8,350 nt of DNA, from contig JAKAYM010000079.1 in the NCBI GenBank assembly GCA_021826795.1, positions 1 to 8,350 on the forward strand, written 5' to 3'. Below the pieces are notes generated by a model. That model did not search any database. It had not been told where the DNA came from and saw only the letters and a program-made list of their open reading frames with translations. The stretch is from Thermoplasmata archaeon. GTDB taxonomy: Archaea; Thermoplasmatota; Thermoplasmata; Thermoplasmatales; Thermoplasmataceae. Position numbers and translations under genes: made by a program. Below are positions 4,887 through 8,350 of this stretch, in pieces (within the stretch, counting starts at the first letter, position 1; each line of letters starts with the position of its first letter).

Positions 4887-6332
4887 ATGACTTTTGACGA
4901 TTTGAATGATTTTATAAAATATCAGGAAAGCAATAATGATATTATAAAGATAAATGAGGAAATAGACCCTGATCTCGAACTTACATACATACTCAGTGAG
5001 GAGGAGAGGATAGGCAAGAAGAAAACAATACTTTTTAACAATGTTAAAGGTTCAAAGATGCCTGTTTTAGGCAATATATTTTCATCAGAAAAGAAGATCG
5101 AGGCAATACTGGGTGACACACCATATAATATAGGCCTGAAATTGAAAAATATAGTCAGGATACCTGATGACACTGAATCTATGATATCAAGAGGGCTTGA
5201 GATGCTCAAGGAGATGAGCGGTATAAAGCCCAAGGTGTACAACAGGAAGGGATCGGAATTTGAGGTGGTTGATCCACATCTCACCGAATACCCAATAACA
5301 AAGAACTGGCCAAAGGATGGGGGGCGTTACATAACAATGCCTGTTGTGATAACAAAGGATCCGGACACTGGGACAAGAAATGTCGGAACTTACAGAATGC
5401 AGGTATATGATGACGAAACTGCAGGCATGCACTGGCATATACATAAGGGCGGGGCAGAGCATATGGATAGATATAAGCAGGAGGGCAAAATCATGGATGT
5501 TGCCGTTGCCATAGGTGTTGATCCATTGACGTTTTTTTCGTCCATTGCCCCACTTCCCAATGGCATAGATGAGTTTTCATTCAGGGGAATACTTGCTAAG
5601 AAGCACCTTGACCTCATAAAAGGTGAGACAGTAAACATTGAGTATCCAAGGAGTTCCCAGATAGTGCTGGAAGGTTATATAGATCCCAGTGAAACAAGAA
5701 TGGAAGGACCATTCGGCGACCATACAGGATACTATTCACTGGAGGAGGAGTTTCCAGTGTTCCATATAAAAAAGATAGTCCAGAGACTGAATCCGATTTA
5801 TTCCACAACAATAGTGGGAAAATTATGGCATGAGGATGTAAAAATCGGAAAAGCTATAGAGAGGATGTTTCTACCGCTGATACAGATACAGATACCGGAA
5901 ATTGTGGATATGAACATACCTGAAGAAACCGTTGTAAGCAACATGATAGTTGTATCAATAAAGAAAAGATATCCGGGACAGGCAAAAAAGGTAATGTTCG
6001 CCATATGGGGAACAGGGCAGATGATGTTCACCAAGATAGTTGTTGTGGTTGATGATGATATTGATGTATATGATATGAAGCAGGTCATGTGGGCAATGAC
6101 AACTAGGATAGACCCAGTTAACGATGTTTTCATGGTTCCCAATACGCCAACTGATTCTCTTGACCATCCTGCAAGACTATTCAATCTCGGATCAAAAATG
6201 GGTATTGATGCAACCAGAAAATCTCCTGCTGAAAATTATAACAGGCCATGGCCGGATACGTTATCCATGTCATCCGATGTTGAAAAAAAGGCGGATGAAT
6301 TAATCAAAAAACTGGAACAATCACAGAACTAG
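4887..6332 (+). CDS. UbiD-family prenylated-FMN-dependent decarboxylase
   Basis: The 481-residue protein is a complete UbiD-family (de)carboxylase, close in length to E. coli UbiD (about 497). These cytosolic enzymes remove carboxylate from aromatic or unsaturated acids using prenylated FMN, Mn and K ions. Visible active-site elements are N165 and R170 in NVGTYRMQ, H186 in HWHIHKGG, E229 in GIDEFSF, and E273 and D278 in EGPFGDHTGYY. By alignment these match the cofactor and metal ligands and the Glu-Arg-Glu/Asp catalytic triad; Asp at the last place is as in E. coli UbiD. The C-terminal LGSKMGIDATRK also closely follows the E. coli enzyme. The substrate is uncertain: a quinone-pathway aromatic acid is one option, and anhydromevalonate phosphate (used in other archaea) is another, though Thermoplasmatales are known for a different mevalonate route. 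The UbiX flavin prenyltransferase needed to make the cofactor is not in the window. Confidence 0.93.
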   Translation: MTFDDLNDFIKYQESNNDIIKINEEIDPDLELTYILSEEERIGKKKTILFNNVKGSKMPVLGNIFSSEKKIEAILGDTPYNIGLKLKNIVRIPDDTESMISRGLEMLKEMSGIKPKVYNRKGSEFEVVDPHLTEYPITKNWPKDGGRYITMPVVITKDPDTGTRNVGTYRMQVYDDETAGMHWHIHKGGAEHMDRYKQEGKIMDVAVAIGVDPLTFFSSIAPLPNGIDEFSFRGILAKKHLDLIKGETVNIEYPRSSQIVLEGYIDPSETRMEGPFGDHTGYYSLEEEFPVFHIKKIVQRLNPIYSTTIVGKLWHEDVKIGKAIERMFLPLIQIQIPEIVDMNIPEETVVSNMIVVSIKKRYPGQAKKVMFAIWGTGQMMFTKIVVVVDDDIDVYDMKQVMWAMTTRIDPVNDVFMVPNTPTDSLDHPARLFNLGSKMGIDATRKSPAENYNRPWPDTLSMSSDVEKKADELIKKLEQSQN

Positions 6333-6922
6333 GAGGGAATTTTAGTGAAACTAAGGGCGATGAATTCCCCTGATGTATTTATTTTCTTTTCATAACCGTC
6401 AAAATGGAGAGACTCTGCGTATTTCTTAGATATTGAATGTTTTTTATATAGGGACACAGGTGATTTATAATTATCCTCCATAAATTCTATGATGAGAAAA
6501 GTTCCTCTGGCAGAAAGCTTTGACAGTATATATGAAATGCTGCTATCCCTGTTTTCCCAGTGATGGAATGATAGTGTTGTAAATATGAGGTCAAATTCCC
6601 TTTCAAACGGGATTTCCCTGCTGCTTCCGGGTTTGCATGTAGCCTTTATCCCAGCCTTTCCAAAATTTTTATTTTCCACCTTCACCATATATTCTGATGG
6701 ATCAACTGTATAGAATTCTGCATTGGGAAATTGCTTAGCTACCATTACTGATAACCTGCCTGGACCGGCACCTATGTCGAGTACAGATGATGGAGACATG
6801 TTTTTTACCTCCTGAATGGTAAAGCTGTAAAGCTTTTTGAGCATGCGCCATGCAAAAACGTCGTAAAATGATGTTGTAAAGTATCCGAATTTTTCCTCAC
6901 CATCAACATAATAATCTTTCAT
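6329..6922 (-). CDS. Class I SAM-dependent methyltransferase
   Basis: The product is 197 residues from the ATG ending at 6922. An ORF extends to 7006, but the extra 28 residues would be encoded by the promoter region, and a TATA box is placed correctly for the shorter start. The Rossmann-fold motif I is VLDIGAGPG at 47-55, the acidic end of strand 2 is D74 in VDPSEYM, and motif IV is FDLIFTTLSFHHW at about 110-122, followed by a strand LIIEF. These fit Methyltransf_11/25-type enzymes that bind S-adenosylmethionine. The N-terminal segment (EEKFGYFTTSFYDVFAW) is a lid-like helix region. The substrate cannot be predicted; small molecules such as quinone precursors, lipids or arsenicals are all possible, and the convergent UbiD gene does not show a shared pathway. 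Its stop overlaps the UbiD stop on the opposite strand. Confidence 0.87.
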   Translation of the reverse strand: MKDYYVDGEEKFGYFTTSFYDVFAWRMLKKLYSFTIQEVKNMSPSSVLDIGAGPGRLSVMVAKQFPNAEFYTVDPSEYMVKVENKNFGKAGIKATCKPGSSREIPFEREFDLIFTTLSFHHWENRDSSISYILSKLSARGTFLIIEFMEDNYKSPVSLYKKHSISKKYAESLHFDGYEKKINTSGEFIALSFTKIPS

Positions 6923-6944
6923 ACTATTCAATATTAAATAATGA

Positions 6945-6953
6945 TTATAAATA
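6945..6953 (-). promoter_or_regulatory. TATA box for the methyltransferase gene
   Basis: The minus strand reads TATTTATAA, centred about 27 bases before the ATG at 6922, the spacing for a leaderless transcript. This supports the 197-residue product. Confidence 0.55.
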
Positions 6954-6960
6954 TCTACGT

Positions 6961-7007
6961 ATTGTACACTACCAATATACAAAAAGTGCATGATAATTGT
7001 ATACAAT
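6961..7007. promoter_or_regulatory. Possible operator: repeated ATTGTA half-sites
   Basis: ATTGTATACAAT at 6996-7007 is a perfect 12-base palindrome made of two ATTGTA half-sites. A third ATTGTA lies at 6961-6966, followed by a related inverted CAATATAC at 6973-6980. The group lies just upstream of the methyltransferase TATA box, where an archaeal activator or a repressor of the methyltransferase could bind. AT-rich DNA gives short palindromes by chance, so this is moderate evidence. Confidence 0.35.
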
Positions 7008-7215
7008 ATGATGCCGGACAGTGATTGTTAAGCAAAAATCATTCTATTTCATGAGATGTTGAGCATGGACCTCCCATAATAATTATGTTTTCCCCTTCCA
7101 TGCCTATACTTAAAATTATTTAAAAACATGTTATAAAACTTCCTGATACTATTATTATTCCATTCATCCAGAAACTGCAATGGTAAATCACCAAACAATT
7201 TACTAACATTATTAC

Positions 7216-7230
7216 AAAAATATATATATT
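7216..7230 (+). promoter_or_regulatory. TATA box for the small-ORF and membrane protein operon
   Basis: AAAAATATATATATT is centred about 24 bases before the ATG at 7248. This is the leaderless spacing seen for other first genes in the window. It is too far (about 145 bases) from the ATG at 7369 to serve that gene directly, which supports translation of the small ORF. Confidence 0.55.
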
Positions 7231-7247
7231 CATATATTAATATCATC

Positions 7248-7364
7248 ATGAATAAAAAGGTCATTATAGGAGTTGTTATGTCGGCAATATTTATTGTACC
7301 AAAATTCGTCATAAGTTTGTTACCGCATCAATCTGTATGGCCTTCTGTGTCTCCATCCTGGTGA
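7248..7364 (+). CDS. Small hydrophobic protein of 38 residues, function unknown
   Basis: The ORF runs from ATG at 7248 to TGA at 7362-7364 and encodes 38 residues. The N-terminus MNKK is basic, followed by about 20 hydrophobic residues (VIIGVVMSAIFIVPKFVISL) and a short tail containing H and two Trp. It could be a single membrane helix or a short signal-like peptide with a periplasm-side tail. Three things support it: a correctly spaced TATA box, a gap of only four bases to the next gene, and a GGTGAT ribosome site for that next gene overlapping its stop codon. I know no homologue. Because it is so short, chance remains possible. Confidence 0.5.
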   Translation: MNKKVIIGVVMSAIFIVPKFVISLLPHQSVWPSVSPSW

Positions 7365-7368
7365 TAAC
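7360..7368 (+). promoter_or_regulatory. Ribosome binding site for the membrane protein gene at 7369
   Basis: GGTGAT at 7360-7365 lies three bases before the ATG at 7369 and overlaps the TGA stop of the 38-residue ORF. It matches in sequence and spacing the site before the DUF1015 gene. It fixes the start at 7369. Confidence 0.5.
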
Positions 7369-7785
7369 ATGATACAAGAAAGTTTAAAAAGACGCAAACG
7401 AATAAATTTATACATGGCAGCATTATCAGCTGTCTTTATTTTTATTATAGGTTTACTTTTATATTGGATATCTGAATATGGACCCTTCATTGAAAAAAGT
7501 GGAGCATTTTTTAACTTTATTACGGTAACCATGCCAGTTATTATTATTGAATATGGATTTGTAGATGCATTATTTTATCTATTATCCCTGCGGGAGAAGT
7601 ATAGTGGAACAAAAATGCAAAATATACTTTATCTATGGATATTATTTATTATTCTAAGCTTTTTAGTCCCTGTTTTTGCAGATCAGTGCATGATGATTTA
7701 TTACATTATTCCTGCCATAATTTCAATATTCTTCCCACTAAGGATGCTTTATAAAATCAAACCGAGAAATGCGAGAAAAAACTAA
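7369..7785 (+). CDS. Four-helix membrane protein, function unknown
   Basis: The protein has 138 residues with a basic cytoplasmic N-terminus (SLKRRKRIN) and about four membrane helices: roughly 13-33, 45-70, 84-104 and 107-125, then a basic tail KIKPRNARKN. This gives an even number of helices with both ends inside by the positive-inside rule. I see no enzymatic or transport motif; acidic residues between helices (E36, E61, D66) and a Cys-Met-Met stretch before helix 4 are the only polar marks. It follows the 38-residue ORF by four bases and is read from the same promoter. Isoleucine codons are mostly ATT here (about 13 ATT to 8 ATA by hand count), while the UbiD and endonuclease genes prefer ATA, and the gene is richer in AT than its neighbours. 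That suggests a different history, possibly transfer, though membrane proteins are biased too. Confidence 0.7.
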   Translation: MIQESLKRRKRINLYMAALSAVFIFIIGLLLYWISEYGPFIEKSGAFFNFITVTMPVIIIEYGFVDALFYLLSLREKYSGTKMQNILYLWILFIILSFLVPVFADQCMMIYYIIPAIISIFFPLRMLYKIKPRNARKN

Positions 7786-7796
7786 ATTATATATTA
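7786..7796 (+). promoter_or_regulatory. TATA box for the CobY-like gene
   Basis: ATTATATATTA immediately follows the stop codon of the membrane protein gene and is centred about 19-21 bases before the ATG at 7810. That is slightly short for a leaderless start, so the first transcribed base may be a few bases inside the gene or the box may be read as starting further left (AAATTATAT). Confidence 0.45.
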
Positions 7797-7809
7797 ACCA
7801 TTAAAGTCC

Positions 7810-8313
7810 ATGGATGCAATTATAATGGCTGGTGGAAAGGGATTACGGATGGGAAATAATAAAAAAATGCTTCTAGAAGTTGAGAATAGGCCGGTATTGT
7901 ATCGCATTATTGCATTACTCAGAGAGATGGAATTTAAAGTTAATATTTGCATAAGCAAAAACACAGAATTTCTATCAAATATAGAAGGTACCAACATCAT
8001 AACCGGCACTGGAAACTATGCTAATGATCTTAAGTATTCACTGGGCTTATGTTCTGTACCTGCGCTTGTTCTTCCAGCAGATGTTATATTTTCAAGAAAT
8101 CTCCTGAAAAGTTATATTGAATTATCATATAAGGTCAGAACTGACATAGCAACCTTGAAGGTAAACGGTGAACTCTCTGGAATATCAATTTTCTTTAAAA
8201 GGCCAGAGGATAAGGAGTTATCATATACTAACATAGAAATAGAAGATAAGAGTTTCTTCAATCTTAATTATCAAGATGATTATATAAGGGCTCGGCAATA
8301 TTTCAAACAATAG
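7810..8313 (+). CDS. cobY: CobY-like nucleotidyltransferase (probable GTP:adenosylcobinamide-phosphate guanylyltransferase)
   Basis: The protein has 167 residues with the MobA/CobY-type nucleotide-binding start MDAIIMAGGKGLRMG at 1-15. This matches the archaeal CobY of Methanocaldococcus (MDALIMAGGKGTRMG, as I recall it). Similarity continues at the Gly-x-x-x-x-x-Asp-Leu segment (68-74), the strand and acidic residue in LVLPADVIF (D91) and the C-terminal FNLNYQDD from 150, where CobY has FNINTKDD. CobY attaches GMP to adenosylcobinamide phosphate late in cobamide synthesis or salvage and replaces bacterial CobU. At 167 residues it is shorter than the roughly 196 of the methanogen enzyme, mostly in the middle-to-late portion, and the usual Lys-Pro after the loop is Lys-Met here (K19, M20). 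A different NTP transferase such as a MobA relative is possible. No other cobalamin gene is in the window. Confidence 0.66.
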   Translation: MDAIIMAGGKGLRMGNNKKMLLEVENRPVLYRIIALLREMEFKVNICISKNTEFLSNIEGTNIITGTGNYANDLKYSLGLCSVPALVLPADVIFSRNLLKSYIELSYKVRTDIATLKVNGELSGISIFFKRPEDKELSYTNIEIEDKSFFNLNYQDDYIRARQYFKQ

Positions 8314-8326
8314 CAAAATTTTTTTA
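8314..8326 (+). terminator. T-run terminator after the CobY-like gene
   Basis: A run of seven T (8319-8325) begins five bases after the stop codon, with no strong hairpin. Archaeal RNA polymerase commonly terminates at such runs. The remaining bases to 8350 hold no gene start that I can support. Confidence 0.5.
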
Positions 8327-8350
8327 ACATGTCTACATTGCTGTTATACT

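Larger units (their letters stand above)
6923..7247. other. Intergenic region between the divergent methyltransferase and small-ORF operon
   Basis: This stretch of 325 bases is strongly AT-rich. It holds the methyltransferase promoter and the ATTGTA repeats at its left end and the TATA box for the gene at 7248 at its right end. Between about 7010 and 7215 I see no RNA gene, no long repeat and no convincing coding frame. A minus-strand frame is open across 7049-7312 but has no promoter and crosses the TATA box of the opposite gene; it might be a decayed gene, but I cannot name one. Confidence 0.5.

Noticed and set aside
6331..6395. GGAGG followed by a GTG start of a 16-codon plus-strand ORF
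   Set aside because: It lies fully inside the methyltransferase C-terminus on the other strand and is too short to support.
6923..7006. N-terminal extension of the methyltransferase by 28 residues
   Set aside because: It would be encoded by the TATA box and operator-like repeats, and the shorter start has correct leaderless spacing.
7049..7312. Minus-strand open frame of 87 codons in the AT-rich gap
   Set aside because: It has no TATA box before its ATG, crosses the promoter and start of the better supported gene at 7248, and its product is low in recognisable pattern. A decayed gene cannot be excluded.
1..8350. CRISPR array, rRNA or replication origin
   Set aside because: No regularly spaced repeats, no rRNA core sequences and no cluster of origin repeats were seen on reading the window.

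Overview
The window most resembles chromosome from an acidophilic euryarchaeon of the Thermoplasmatales (Ferroplasma, Acidiplasma or Cuniculiplasma type). The reasons are low GC, heavy use of ATA, AGA and AGG codons, TATA boxes placed about 22-27 bases before start codons with no room for a leader, archaeal families (TrmB regulator, CobY-type nucleotidyltransferase), and a tRNA without encoded CCA. The order-level assignment is inference; 'archaeal' is well supported.

Region 1 (1-366) is the C-terminal tail of an IS110-like transposase that enters from the left edge, followed by about 120 non-coding bases with short inverted repeats. Region 2 (367-3132) is a tight same-strand cluster: a TrmB-type regulator, an endonuclease IV for abasic DNA repair, a DUF1015 protein and tRNA-Thr(CGT). 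The first two genes overlap by 20 bases, the next two by one base, and the DUF1015 stop codon lies inside the tRNA gene. Region 3 (3139-4007) holds two divergent genes for small proteins that look related to each other; the rightward one overlaps an HxlR-type regulator. Region 4 (4029-6332) has a multi-pass membrane protein of unknown function and a complete UbiD-family decarboxylase. Region 5 (6329-6922, minus) is a class I SAM-dependent methyltransferase whose stop shares a CTAG with the UbiD stop. Region 6 (6923-7785) is very AT-rich: a 325-base gap with a possible operator cluster, then an untracked 38-residue ORF and a four-helix membrane protein. Region 7 (7810-8313) is a CobY-like nucleotidyltransferase ending in a T-run.

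Two translation-start styles are visible. Most genes that begin a transcript have a TATA box close to the ATG and look leaderless. Two internal operon genes (1909 and 7369) each have GGTGAT exactly three bases before the ATG, matching the anti-Shine-Dalgarno core of archaeal 16S rRNA. This helped choose starts at 3443 and 6922 over longer ORFs, and supports the 38-residue ORF at 7248 as real.

Nothing here is a clear new defence or metabolic system. The best leads are the DUF1015/tRNA overlap, the paired small proteins beside the HxlR regulator, the small-ORF/membrane-protein operon, the structured tail of the IS110 fragment, and a start-proximal promoter element shared by the TrmB and UbiD genes.
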